64,000 nucleotides of DNA from Aaosphaeria pasadenensis (Eukaryota; Ascomycota; Dothideomycetes; Pleosporales), in contig JAKLMB010000005.1 in NCBI GenBank assembly GCA_022813625.1, positions 1 to 64,000 of the forward strand, written 5' to 3'. Positions 46,725 to 58,876 of the stretch are shown here, in pieces. Both the position numbers and the translations under genes were made by a program. The notes beneath the pieces were generated by a model, which saw only the letters and a program-made list of their open reading frames with translations, was not told the DNA's origin and did no database searches. Numbering within the stretch: the stretch's first letter is position 1; the number at the start of each line of letters is the position of its first letter.

Positions 46725-47799
46725 AGTGGGTGTGTGTTCTGGATGTGAGACGGCCCAGATGGAGATGGAGGCGGTTGGCCAATGAATGATGTCCTGCCCC
46801 TTGCCCTTTGCCCTTTTTTTCTTTTGCCCCACCAGCCCAGTCCACCCAGTCCCTGTCAACCTTGTCATCCATGATCCCATCAATGATCATCCTTGTCCTA
46901 CAGGCTACACTCACACACACACATCCACTATTATTACAGACAGTTACTTGCAACTACGGAGTGACTGACTGACGACCCTACCACCCTCCCCTAATCCCTA
47001 CCTCGTACCTACACTCCGCTCCTTCCCTTCCCTTCCCTTTGTCTCTGTGTGTCTCCCCCCCCCTCACACCCCCTTCGCTCTTGCCTTTTCCTCTCCCCCT
47101 GCCTTCCTTCCTGCCTTCCTTCCTTCCTTCCTGCCTGGCTACTCTACTCTTCCTTCCTCACTCTATTCAATCTACCTCGTACCTAACCACTCGTCACTCA
47201 CTCATTTATTCACTTCTGAGGCACTGGCCGACAACAACCAAACAAACAAGAAAAAAAGAATCAAAAGATAACTCCACTTTTATAACTATTGTTCATACCT
47301 TGGGACTGGGTGTTTTGCCTGATTCCAAAACCCTCGAAGCTTGACGCTTTCGTTGTTGATCGCCCACCCACCCGTCACAATCGTTCAACTGTTGCAGTAG
47401 CAGCTACCCAACTAGCGGCGCCGTCGACTCCCGCCTCGCCCGCCGCCCCCATTTCCCAGTTTCCTACTTCCTCCTTCACTCAACTCAACCACTCAACCAC
47501 CCAGCCAACCTCTTCGTCATAATATACCTTCACACTCGTTTTGTCCACCTCCCACCACCACCACCGCACCTCTCCTCCTCCGTAATATCACCAACCTTCT
47601 CGACTCACCCACACATTCGCTCACCGACACAAAGAACTACTACTTCGATCGCCTGCTGGTTTGGCTGACCCCGTATCGTGTACTCACTCCTGAGTACCTC
47701 GACAACCGTTTTCCCCCTTGAAGGATCTCGCTGTCGCCCTCAGGTATCCAAACTCTACGGCATTCCACCTCTGGATACTCGCAACGCCCACCACCCATC

Positions 47800-50129
47800 A
47801 TGTTCGGCTCGCTGTCCAAATCAGCGACGCTGCTGCTCGCTGCTGCCGCCATCCCCTTCTCCTCCGCCGAACGCATCATCACCTCCTCCTCGCTCAATCC
47901 GTGCCAGTCCAACTCCAGCTTTACCGCCACTCTTTTCAAAGTCGCCTTCACTCCCAACAATCGCAGTCTCGGATATGACATCGAGGGAATGTCCACCATC
48001 TCCGGAAGGGTCATGGCCGAACTCGAGTTGCTCGTCTACGGTTACTCCGCCCTCAAGCAGACCATCAACCCCTGCGATAAGTCGTTAGACGTCGAGGGGT
48101 TGTGCCCCATGAACGCCGGAAAGATCGAGATCAACTCCAACTTCCCCATCAGTGCCGATGTTATGAGCAAGATTCCAGGTAAGCGATGGTCTCCCTTTGG
48201 CTACGTGAAGTTCGCCAGTCCAGTTGGCTAACCAGTATCACCAGGTGTCGCCTATACCATTCCCGACCTTGACGCAAAGGTTCGCATCCGTATCAATGAC
48301 GCTACCACCAAACAACCTATCGCTTGTGTCGAGGCTCTCCTTTCCAATGGCCACTCCGTCGACCAAAAGGCTGTGGCCTGGGTCACCGCCATCATTGGTG
48401 GTTTGGGCCTGGTAGCATCGGCAGTCGCGTCTGGATTAGGGCACACAAACACCGCAGCTCACGTCGCATCTAACGCCATGTCTCTCTTCGGTTATTTCCA
48501 ATCCCAAGCTCTCCTTGGAATGATGGCCGTTCCTCTACCTCCTGTCGTCGCTTCCTGGACTCAAAACTTCCAATGGAGCATGGGCATAATTCGTGTTGGG
48601 TTTCTCCAGAGACTGGCCACTTGGTACCAACGTGCGACGGGCGGAACCCCTACCACCTACCTATCCCAGCTGTCTGCTATCTCCGTCGAGGTTCAGAAGC
48701 GTTCGCTCGATATCGCTCCCCGCGCTTTGGGCCGCCTGTTGAGCCGCAGCAACGCTGGAGCTCTCGATGTCGCAAATCAGAACCGAGTCGTCCTTCGTGG
48801 TATTGAGCGTGTAGGTTTCCGAGCCCACATCGAGGAGTCCAACATCTTCTTCACCGGATACGCCTTCTTCATCTTTTTCGTCATCTTCGTCACCCTCGGC
48901 GTCATCGCATTCAAGTTCCTCTGCGAGGGACTTGTGAAGGCTGGCAAGATGAAGAGTGACCAGTTCGTCGACTTCCGCAACGGCTGGCAGACCGTCCTCA
49001 AGGGAATCATGTTCCGTGTCATCCTCATCGGTTTCCCTCAGATGATGGTCCTTTCCTTCTGGGAGCTCACCCAGCGTGATTCGGCCGGTGAAGTCGTCTT
49101 GGCCATCTTCACACTCGTCACCATGATCTGCATCCTCGGCTGGGCTTCATCCAAGGTCATCCGCATTGCACAGAGGTCCATCGCCATGCACAAGAACCCC
49201 GCTTACATCCTCTACTCTGACCCCGTGTCTCTCAACAAGTGGGGTTTCCTCTACGTCCAATTCAAGGCCGCAGCCTACTACTTCATCGTCCCATTACTGT
49301 TCTATACCCTTATCAAGGCCATGTTCATCGGCTTGTCGCAGAAGCACGGCGTCGTTCAGGCCATTGCTCTCGTCCTCATCGAAGCCGCTCTCCTGATCGG
49401 AGTTGCCGTCATGCGACCCTACATGGACAAGAGGACGAATGGATTTAACATTGCTATCGCTGCCATCAACTTTGTCGGTGCCATCTTCTTCCTCGTATTC
49501 TCGAACGTCTTCAACGCACCCGTAAGTACACACATTTTCAACGACAATCAGTTGATCTTTCGCTAACGCTCGCATAGGGAATGGTGACTGGAGTCATGGG
49601 TGTGATTTTCTTCATCTACAACGCCGTCTTTGCTCTTGTGCTGCTACTCATGGTCCTCGTCTCCTCTGGTTTCGCGCTATTCACCAAGAATCCCGACACT
49701 CGCTACCAGCCCATGCGTGACGACCGTGGCTCGTTCATCAAGTCACAGACCCAGCTTACCACCGAGCTTGATGCCCTAGGTGCAACGGCGCGTGGTGAGG
49801 GCAAGGGAACCCACCCTCAGTCCAGGATCGACGACGATGACGACTCGTTCACCTCATCAGAGCAACAACGCCAGATGGCCGCGAAGGAGGGCGGTTTCAC
49901 CGAGCATTATCAACCTGCGCCCCCACGAAGCCCAGTAGAGCCTGGCATGACACCTTACGGAGCACCCCCGCGAAGCCCCGGCGCTGCACCACCTTCGTAC
50001 TACGGACGGCAGAGCCCCGCCCCATCACAGGGCGGATATGGACCAGCAGGAAGCCTGAGGAACGAAGGACAGTACCGGTCGGCGAACAACTCGAGCCCGT
50101 GGCAGCGAGGCGCTGGGTACGACCATTGA
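47800..50129 (+). CDS. TRP-like / flavin carrier (Flc) family membrane protein
   Basis: Spliced join(47800..48178, 48245..49521, 49578..50129), 735 residues, introns of 66 and 56 nt. Fungal Flc/TRP-like proteins sit in ER, vacuole or plasma membrane and affect FAD, calcium and cell-wall homeostasis. Layout: signal peptide MFGSLSKSATLLLAAAAIPFSSA, a lumenal ML-like domain to about residue 165 with paired Cys (NPCQ, NPCDKSLDVEGLC), then about nine membrane helices from AWVTAIIGGLGLVASAVA to VFALVLLLMVLVSSGFALF near 585. A 145-residue cytosolic tail follows, with an acidic DDDDDS stretch and Pro/Gly/Ser/Tyr-rich repeats (PPRSPVEPGM, PPRSPGAAPPSYYG). Length and topology match Flc proteins; I cannot say which paralogue. 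The ATG follows a long C/T-rich leader and gives the only signal peptide. Confidence 0.92.
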
Positions 50130-53100
50130 CGCCAGGAGCAGGAAAAGATAATCGATATGTATGATCGAAGGTCCTTTCCTGGGAAGATCTGACGGCAAGT
50201 TATAATGATTGCATCTGTGCATAGTCGGCAGTTTTTCCAAGTTCCCCTTCAACCCGGGGGGTAATTCACTGGAACGCGAAATGGTGGCGTTTGTCATTTT
50301 TGTACTTGTGGACTTTTTTATTTGGATCCGCAAAAAGGAGCATCTATATATATAATATCTCCATCTCCTCGGCCTCGTGGGGCCCAGCACCATATTTTCA
50401 TCTCATTCTTGACCTACATTTTTCTTTCTGGCTTCTTTCCTTTGTGTACCGGGGAAGGCGCATCACGGGCTCTCGCGAGTGGTTTCTGGGGATCAAGAAT
50501 TGTTTCGATCCGACCGAGTATCTTTGCTTCCACTTTCTTATTGTTCTGTAGGGCCAGAGGAGTGGCAAGCCGCGTTTAGTGGAGAGTGAGGATATCGGAA
50601 AGGGAGGGAGATGGGGGAGATGAATGTGCCTGCAGTGTCGGTAGGACATTGCGGCTGTGGGTATGATATCGAGACATTTGTCTAGTTTTGGTGGAGGAAG
50701 GGGTAGGAAACCTTTGTAGATGAAATGAGAAAGGAAATACAAAAAGAAAAGCTTCTTATCTATTCTGAGTCGCCTGCGTGACGATGTTTTGATAGCTGTG
50801 TTGTGGTTGGTATTTGCTACGAGCATGCGAGATGGGGTACTATTCCAGTTTGTTCAAGAACGATGAATGAGGAGTTGGACTTGGATTGCACGTCAAGCTA
50901 CGAGTACAGCATAGAGGCAGGCAAAGGTAGCAGGCTACCGAGGAAAGCTAGTGCACATGGCGATCACTGATGGTGAGGTTGTTTTTAGTGAAGTGTAGTT
51001 AGTCGGTATGGGGGCATAAACGCACGACGACGTCACCATCCCCGGCATCCGGCACCATCTATGATAGAAGATTGGGGTTGAGTGGGGGGGATAACATACA
51101 TATCTTTTTTTATTATCGGGAACCTGTATATAAATGTATCTACGTGTGTGGGTGTCACGAAGCATAAAGCTCAAATGGAAACAGTTAGATGGGGATTGGT
51201 GGTGGTGGTGGTGGATGGTTCAGTAATGCTGAGTCGATTCGGTGCTACGGGTACTAAACTACTACTACTTTGTATATTCGGTATCTTACAAAGTATGCGC
51301 AACCAACGCGAGGTAAACATGTTCCTAGCCGACTCGAGTATAGATGACTGATTGACAGGCAGACAGACTTATTGATATCGAGTAGGTTGATTGCTTGACG
51401 TAGCCATTCACTGTTATGTGTCGTTGTTAGTGTGGCATTCCATTAGCCTAGGTGGGTGATCAGTCCTTGAGGAGGGAAGAGAGCGGTGACTGGAGGATAC
51501 TAGGAATGATGAATATAATTGAGAAATGAAGAAAAGAGAAAATGGGTAAAGAGTACGTGAGTGATCGGCAGTATTAGGAGTAATGGTATAAGTGAGGGTT
51601 GAAGATGTCACGATGGAGGAAGAGATTGTACGGACTAAGGTAGAGATACACTAGGGAGTGTCTATGGGAAAGGTACATGGCTGTCAGTGGTGGATGAGGG
51701 AGGGATGGCAGGAACGCCGAACCAATCAAGTCAAGCACGTTGGCCCGGCGCCCATTCTAACAGGATAGCGGCAACGACTAAAAATCTTCGGATTCTTTCC
51801 ATGAGGATGATGATATTCCTCTTCTAACTCATCATTCCAATCCCTAATCAACTCTATTTCTCCACTGTTGGATGATTTCCTACCCCGGGGCTTTGACATT
51901 GATCAATTCCGGTTCTACGGGCTATCATCTTGTGTGTGATGTGTGAGAGGGGCATGGTGATGGGAGTGGATTTTCTGATTCGCATGAACGCCGATGGTTA
52001 TTATGGGTCGGTCTCTTTTCGGATGCATCTCTAGTTCGCATAACTACCGGATTAGACAATCTGTCTGTCTGCTTCTATCTATGTATGCATCCTGAAGTCA
52101 GGTCCAATTCCAAAAGTAAGTGATGGTTAAGTAATAAAGAGTAAGTGGTGAGATGTAAGACGTGGAAATCCCTCATGGCTTTCTCTCCGCCCTTCTTTAC
52201 CACCAATCAACCCCTATAGCAAAGTCATCCAGGTACCTATGTATGCACATGTACTCCGTAACAATTGCTCGTATCTTGAATAACCCGCGCCCCCGGATTA
52301 CAACGGTAAGCTTGGGATTAGTTGGAATACTTAGCGGTAGCCTACACCTACGTTCGGGTAGCACGAGGCCGCAGCACCACCAACCGTAGCTCTTCGTTGT
52401 CACGGTTGTCACGGTTGGCACAGTTGGGTCGTTGGGTCGTCGGATCGGTGGTCGCTGGCCGTAATCGTATGTAATGCAAAAGAAAATCCTTGAACGGGAG
52501 GGGGGTTTTAGGTAGCCTTGAGGTAGCCCTTTCTCATACCTTTTCCTCTCTCTCATTCTCTCATTTAATATTTAACTCCATTCCCATCTCTCCTTCTGAT
52601 TTGTGTTGTATTGCAGCATCAATTTCATTCACCCGCGCGGTCGTTCTGCGCCGTCGCGATCCACACCCACATCCACACCCATACCCATTCACACGCACAC
52701 ACATCCACAGTCCATACAGAGACAAGCATTCACACACGCGGTGGTTGCGCATCACATTGTCCATCACATCAGCATCCAGCACCAGTACCAACACCAACAC
52801 CAGCAACACCAGGAATACCACTTCGATCAACTCCGAACCACAATCATGCTCCGGTCCATCTGATCTTTCCCTCCTCCTCCTCCTCCTCCTCCTCCTCCTC
52901 CTCCTCCGTATCTCTCTTTCTGTTGTTTCCGTCCCATATTCCTTGTACTTTATTCTCTTGTATTGCCATAATCTTCGCTCCCTTCTTTTCTTCTTCTTCT
53001 TCTTTTCTTGTACCTGGACAGATACTCTGTCGTCCTCTCTCCAATTGTACTTCCCTTATCTTTGAATCTTCACCCTTTAGTGCATGTACAACGGCACCGC

Positions 53101-53647
53101 ATTAAACTCTGTTCATTCCATCATCGCACCTTTATTCACCTTTCACTACCTACGCCACGCCCACGCCACATCCTCCCTCTACCATCTTTCCTCCGCATCG
53201 CTACTCGCTTCGTCACTTTTTCTCATTGTTCAAACTTTTTCTCTTCTCCCTTTTCATTGGAGAACAATTCCCACCGCTGTACATTCCTATTCATTGTTCA
53301 CTGAGTCGTATTCATCTACTGCCACTTTCCAGTTCCACGCGGGGACTCGTCCAGCAAATTCCTAATCCCCGAATCGCCTTATCTATCATTCACTGCACTT
53401 GCAATCTGCAGACCAATCAGAGCCCATACCGACATCAGCATTTCGGCATACCGTCCACTGTATTAGGTATCCATCCACCACATACCCAACCATTTCCTAC
53501 TCGGGTTACCAGGATCAACCGTTAGATATCCAACTCCTGATATCAACACCTATTTTGACCTGCCCTTTTGGCATACTGCTACTCCTTAAAGCATCTTCCT
53601 TTTTTTCTTTTCTGAAAAGAAAGAAAAATCTCTCATACAGAAGCACC
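50130..53647. other. Gene-free interval and long leader region
   Basis: 3.5 kb with no supportable gene. It holds an AGGTACCT (52231-52238) and a TACTCCGTA (52252-52260), 13 bases apart, and a CTC trinucleotide array at 52869-52908. The last 1 kb is C/T- and CA-rich and is the probable promoter and leader of the kinase gene. Confidence 0.55.
52869..52908. repeat. (CTC)n trinucleotide microsatellite
   Basis: About 13 CTC units on the plus strand, followed at 52986-53005 by a TTC-rich run. Confidence 0.85.
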
Positions 53648-54964
53648 ATGGAAATACCCAGGAGACCCCAGGTTCTTCGGGTCGCTACCTCACCCCCTGA
53701 TTGGCCTTGTGCGAGCACCGTCCCAAATCAGTCTTCCCCATCCATGACAGTCGCAGTTCCCATCACGCCGCCACTGACTCCTTCGCGACCAATTCAATCG
53801 GTTCCAGAATCGACGGAATGCCCAACAGAGCCACCCAGATTGGTCCTCTCGGGATCTGGCATAGCTTCAACAATATCAGGAAATCACTATCTAGATTTCA
53901 ATGTCGTCGAAACCGAGCCCAAGGCATTTCCATACCATGTCACCGACTACTCCTACAACAGGAAGAACAAATTGGGACAAGGAGCTTGGAGTGATGTATA
54001 CCTCGCCGTTCCATCTCCCTCACAATCGACTCCATCAAACGTCCTGGGCCCAAAAAATGGGATAGAAGCGACACCTCCATTGACCCCGACCAAGCGGGAA
54101 CGGTCCGCTTTTCCACCCGTCGTACCCAAGGCATACGCTATCAAAGTGCCAGCCATGCGCTCTGCGAAGGCAGTCCTCGAATCAGAAGCCCGTGTCCTAT
54201 CCTACTTATCCCGGGATCCGCGGTCTCGGGACCATATCATCACGTTCCATGGACTCGACTCGAGAAACGGTGCACTGGTCCTCAAGGCGATGTCCAAATC
54301 ACTGGAATCCTGGATCGACGAAGATCTGAACAGCGCTACCGAATTCACTCGGTCCAAGATGCTTGCTGATATGTTCCCTCGCGTGGCTGGGAGATTACTG
54401 AAAGGGTTGACATGGCTGGCTCGGCGTGGATGTACACATGGCGACATAAAGCCAGCCAACATCTTAATATCGTTTGGGTCTGGGTCCGAGTCTGAATCTG
54501 CAGCCACAGCAATGGAGGTCGTGTACACCGATTTCTCGTCTGCTACTCTTTCCCACCCTGCCAGGTCCTCGACCCCCATCACTGCCGCCCAGTCTGGCGC
54601 AGGAACATGGGATTACCTCAGTCCTACCCTCCTATCCTCTATCACGCCTCACAAGCCTTCCCCCGAGACCGATCTGTGGTCGCTAGCCATGACGCTGCTT
54701 GTACTTGTGCTCGGCCGTTCGCCGTTCAGCTGCGCGCCGAGTACGACCCTCAAGCGGGATTTCATAAGGAAAGGAAATCCGCTTTTGTACATGACGTACG
54801 GCGATGATGCGGCCTCGAACCGCGACAGGATGAACAGCCTGTCACAGGCTCTGGGCTTCAATGTGCGGAAGTGGTTCGAGTGCGTGTTGTCGTCGAGCAG
54901 GGATGTGTATGTCCCTAGCGCCGACGAATGGAGGCGTGAGCTCGAGTGCGGAATCTCTCTCTGA
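53648..54964 (+). CDS. Atypical protein kinase-like protein
   Basis: Intronless, 438 residues. The first 100 residues are Pro/Ser/Thr-rich and look disordered. The kinase fold starts at LGQGAWSDVYLA (109-120), has the ATP lysine in YAIKVPA (K166) and the pairing Glu near 180, then a catalytic loop HGDIKPAN at 264-271. Here Gly replaces the usual Arg of HRD, while Asp266 and Asn271 are kept. The Mg-binding motif is TDFSS (Asp295), DFS instead of DFG, and the APE region reads GTWDYLSP. About 40 residues of inserted Ser/Pro sequence separate the Gly-loop from the lysine. Metal and phosphate residues remain, so activity is possible but may be altered. Substrate is unknown. The only in-frame Met before the fold is 53648, after a long C/T-rich leader. 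Confidence 0.85.
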   Translation: MEIPRRPQVLRVATSPPDWPCASTVPNQSSPSMTVAVPITPPLTPSRPIQSVPESTECPTEPPRLVLSGSGIASTISGNHYLDFNVVETEPKAFPYHVTDYSYNRKNKLGQGAWSDVYLAVPSPSQSTPSNVLGPKNGIEATPPLTPTKRERSAFPPVVPKAYAIKVPAMRSAKAVLESEARVLSYLSRDPRSRDHIITFHGLDSRNGALVLKAMSKSLESWIDEDLNSATEFTRSKMLADMFPRVAGRLLKGLTWLARRGCTHGDIKPANILISFGSGSESESAATAMEVVYTDFSSATLSHPARSSTPITAAQSGAGTWDYLSPTLLSSITPHKPSPETDLWSLAMTLLVLVLGRSPFSCAPSTTLKRDFIRKGNPLLYMTYGDDAASNRDRMNSLSQALGFNVRKWFECVLSSSRDVYVPSADEWRRELECGISL

Positions 54965-55482
54965 ACTACGGGCGGAGAGGATGAGACATCAAGTTCGTCC
55001 GCCGTCTGCATCTTTATCTTCGACCTTTTTCCTTTATGGCTCGGTGTTAACGGTGTATGGCTCCTTCGAAGCCCTTTCCTCTTCCTACTTCTTTTCCTTT
55101 CTCATCTATTTTATCGGGGTTCTCTGTGGAATCGGACATTCGCTATATACCCAATACCCAATACCCATTCCTATCATACAAAAAATGGTGGACCATGCTG
55201 AAATTTAGAACTTTTGTAATAAGTACACGCATATACATGTCTGGGATTCAATTCGACCTTTTTCTACACGTATGTGGCGGTTTAGTACTGGGTCAGGTGC
55301 TCTCGTCTTGTACATGATTCATGAATAGAGCATCTCATCACGAGCATACAAAATTGCGCTGAGATTATGCACCTTTCACGGGCAGGCATCGATAGTTACG
55401 AACAATCTCAACTACATCTATCGCATTGTCAATTGACAACCATGTTTCTCTCCCACAACAGCCGTGAAGAAAAGACCACACA
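54965..55482. other. Convergent intergenic interval
   Basis: 518 bases between the converging kinase and peptidase stop codons. No gene is seen. Confidence 0.6.
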
Positions 55483-58075
55483 TTAGTAATTAACCTCCAA
55501 GATCTCCGCCGCTCTCAAAATCGCCCCTGCAGTCTTCTCAATCCACTCATTGGCCGCATCCTCGTCACCTTTATTGATACTATCCGTGACCGCCGGGAAC
55601 ACATCCGCGCCGTACCCGTTATCGATACCCGGCGCACTGATCGTATTCTTGAACGTCTCTCTGCCCGGCAATCCGCCCGCGCTCGCGAACCCCCTCGAGA
55701 AATCCCGGTACTTCGAATTGACCACTCCCAGTATGACTGTGTCGTTGAAGGCGATGGCCTGGTCCGCGACTCTCTTTATGTTGGCAGCTTGCTTCTTGAA
55801 CTCGGCGATACCGGATGCGATGGGACTGATATCCAGGTCGGGGAAGTCCGAATCCGCGACTGTCTCGTTAAGCTCAGAAAGGTAGGCCTCGAGCACCGTG
55901 GCGGCGTTGGGGAGGTCCCAGGGGACGAGAACGTCGTCGGCGACATGGTAAAGGATCAAGGATAGCCATTGGCCTATCGCGGCGTGGAGGGAGAACTCGG
56001 GGTCGCCGAATCGGGACATCCAGGCGTAGGAGTCGTAGTTTGAATGGTAGTGGTAGATGGGGTCCTTTTTGCCTCCATCTGAGCCGATGTCAATCTGTTG
56101 GCGAGTCTGTCAGTAGTCGCAGTGATTGAGCAGAGGTCAATGTGGGAAGGGGGGCTTACACATCCGATACCGTTTTGATAGAAGCCTGAAAGTTTGATTT
56201 AGCATGGAAGGGTTAACTAGCGTGTCTATGGGGTAAGACTCACTCGCATAGTCACTGCCGCTCCCGAGAGGAGAGATCTCGCCTTCGGTGACATTATACC
56301 ACATATCGTAGAGTGTTGGGAAGTCTCCCCAGCCCTCGGGATACAGAACCTTCTTCATTTGCTCAACGACAAAAGTCTGGATCTCGCCGCTGCCGGAGAA
56401 AGAGGTTCGCGGACCAGAGACACCAACATCGATGTTTAGGTAGGCAACGGCTGTGGAGGTGAGCCACGGAAGGTGAGACTCAACCCACTCGGTCGATCCT
56501 TGGAGCCCAAATTCCTCCGCATCCCAGGATCCCAGTACACTTGTTAGAAGAATTTCACGTTAGTGTGGTCTACGTGAATTGAGGACTATGAATTTAGGAC
56601 TTACATCGTTCTTCGGGGCTTCCATCCCTTCTCGAGTAGTTTGCCAAAAGCATTCGCTAGCTCGATCAAGATGGCACTGCCAGAGTTTGGATCGGCAGCT
56701 TTTCACAAAAGGTATCAGCATGTAAAAAGTATAATGGTAGCGCAACAAAGAAGTTCAGCCTTACCTCCTCCAATGACCCAAGCGTCTCTGTGATTGCCGA
56801 CTACAACGACCTCGTCAGGGCTCGTGCCGTTGATTATGCCAATAACATCCCAGACAGGTGCAATGTAGCCGTTCATCAAATGATCGATATTTACGACCGC
56901 ACCAGGTGCAGGTCCGCTGTCATAAGTGATGTTGCCAAATGCACCGGTCCAACCACTTCTGTTGGCTTCTTTGGCAGTGACGCCGTGGCCTTGCAATGCT
57001 AGCAACAGTGCATGGCCGTCTTTCATGCTCAGTGGTATCGATGGGATGGACGGATTGTAACGAGACACATCGCCGCGAGGCAAATCCTCGGAAGACGCCT
57101 TGAATAGATATTAGCACAATCTTTTATTGTGCTTTATCCTGAAGCTAAAGGAAAGGACTTACCCAACCAACAGTTGTTGGGTCTCCAGAGTAGATGGAAG
57201 AGAAGCGAACACTCCCCCTTTGTATCGAAGACGGGTTTCTAGCAGGTCCGTCTTCATCGGAGTCAGTATGTCGACTTCTAGGCCAACTCTGGGGGTCGAC
57301 TCACTGGGGTAGGCTGCATATCCATTCTCTTCAGTAATCTCACCATCATCCAGTGGATCTGTGTAGATGACCACCCCGACCATATCCCTGTCTTGCGCAT
57401 TCTTTACTTTGGTGCCTCGGTAGATGCCTCCATAGTTCGCCAGTGCAATCTTGCCCTTAAGTTCAATGCCTGCGTCCTCCAATACCTTGAAATCCGCTTG
57501 AGTGCCACGTCTTTGGAGTCATCAGTAACATGATGAAACATGAAATGCGGAAGGCAATGAATACACACATACCCAACATAGACATATTCCGCAGTCACAT
57601 TTCCACTCCCGCTCATACCGTGATAAGCGGGGATGAGGTTCGGGTAAGAGCTCGTGTCATCCTCTGCTAAGACTTCCTCGACCAGGTTGGCCTTGTGAGT
57701 CGTTCCATCTGGCCTGATGAGCGTCAAACTGGAGTGGTTGGGGTATGTCACCCATATTGGATACTCAGCAAGGTATGCATCAAAGCCTGCTGCTCTCCAC
57801 TTATCAGCCGTCCACTCTGCCATGGTTTTGTTGTGTGAGCCCAAGTGGTCGCCATGGGTGTAGTAGTAACTCCAATCGCTGATGGATTTGTTGTCAAACG
57901 AATTTACCAACACAGATTCAACGTCACTGAGTGCTGGTGGATAGTCAACCTCGGCGCGTTTAGCATGGTTGTTATGCGATTGGTGTTGATGTTTTCGACG
58001 GTGAAGCGCATCCCAGTCTCGCTGGCAAGCCGATGCGCCACCTAATAGCATCAGAAGCGCCAAAAGTCGCCCCAT
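55483..58075 (-). CDS. Secreted M28 metallopeptidase, glutamate carboxypeptidase II-like
   Basis: Spliced complement(55483..56094, 56160..56185, 56244..56539, 56605..56698, 56765..57098, 57163..57251, 57305..57510, 57573..58075), 719 residues, eight exons, seven GT-AG introns of 53-66 nt. M28B enzymes remove C-terminal Glu or Asp from peptides; fungal members are secreted or vacuolar. Signal peptide: [17 protein letters not shown] protease-associated domain follows ([18 protein letters not shown]). The co-catalytic zinc ligands are all visible: His369 in GNHRDAW, Asp380 in ADPNSG, Glu417/Glu418 in WDAEEFG, Asp446 in LNIDVG, and His533 in [11 protein letters not shown]-terminal dimerisation-like helical domain ends at EILEVNY. 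Length matches GCPII relatives. Notable is a 26-nt exon (56160-56185) encoding FYQNGIGC. Several NxS/T sites fit secretion. Confidence 0.93.
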
Positions 58076-58876
58076 TGTGACCGAATCTGATGATGTTTTT
58101 CAATGCAGAGTGAGACTATATTATCGTAAGATTGAAAAGTGGAAAGGCACACTTCTTTAAAGCGACATTGGTACTTCCTGACGACAAACGTTGACGCCAT
58201 TGCCGTAGCGCTATCGGCAGTCAAGTACCCGAAATGCAAGGTAGCAATCGTTTTCCAGTCTTGAACCAGCGGTACATCCATATAGACCCCATGTTCATAA
58301 TGTCGTGCTCCGCTGGAGCTGCCTTTTCGAGGCATGAACATGCAGCAATACCCTTGAACGGCGGGGTATCTCCTTGGCAGACTGCTTATACCAGTCAAGA
58401 TTCGAGGTGGGATGAACAGTGCAATTGCTTGGCCGACGTCGATATGTGGGCTGTATTTTGTTGCAAGGGAATTGGACAAGGGTAGGATGCTGCTGTGCGT
58501 TTCTGTCCGGATTCGCATTTAATCTTCATGTTTGGGGTGGAGGACAGCAATTGACTTGTGAACGGTGTAAAAGTGTGAAGTGGAAGATAAGATTATATTG
58601 AGAGTCAAGGATAAGTACAATTCTGGAAATAGACACAGGTGTCAATTGAAATTTAATAGTTATAGCAATTACTAGAAATATGTGTTATCATCTGTGTAAG
58701 AAACAAGCAAGGGTATCCGTTGTGATAATCGTTCGAGCCTTGCCGAATCAGTGGAAAGCTGAGGAAAAAACTATTAGTAAAGAAAAAACCATGGACAAAA
58801 ACCGTCACGGTGTTGAAGCGAAAGTGCTTGGATGCCTGCATCAAAACTGGTTTAGAAGAATCGTCTGATCGCGGGG
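58076..58876. other. Intergenic interval
   Basis: 801 bases between the M28 peptidase start and the stop of the PPxY gene (both minus strand). Probable peptidase promoter; no gene is seen. Confidence 0.55.

Larger units (their letters stand above)
42153..47799. other. 5.6-kb gene desert with low-complexity DNA
   Basis: No frame here has family character or coherent exons. The region carries many GTACCT/AGGTAC words, one TACGGAGTA inside GTACGGAGTAC (42859-42869), a GCCAAC/GCCGAC hexamer repeat at 43137-43170, an 11-base G run at 46714-46724 and CTTC tetranucleotide runs near 47102-47130. From about 46990 the plus strand is strongly C/T-rich, probably promoter and leader of the Flc-like gene. 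Confidence 0.6.

Noticed and set aside
52490..53105. Overlapping frames of 160-190 codons before the kinase
   Set aside because: They arise from the CTC array and pyrimidine-rich leader, giving runs of Ser, Leu or Pro only.
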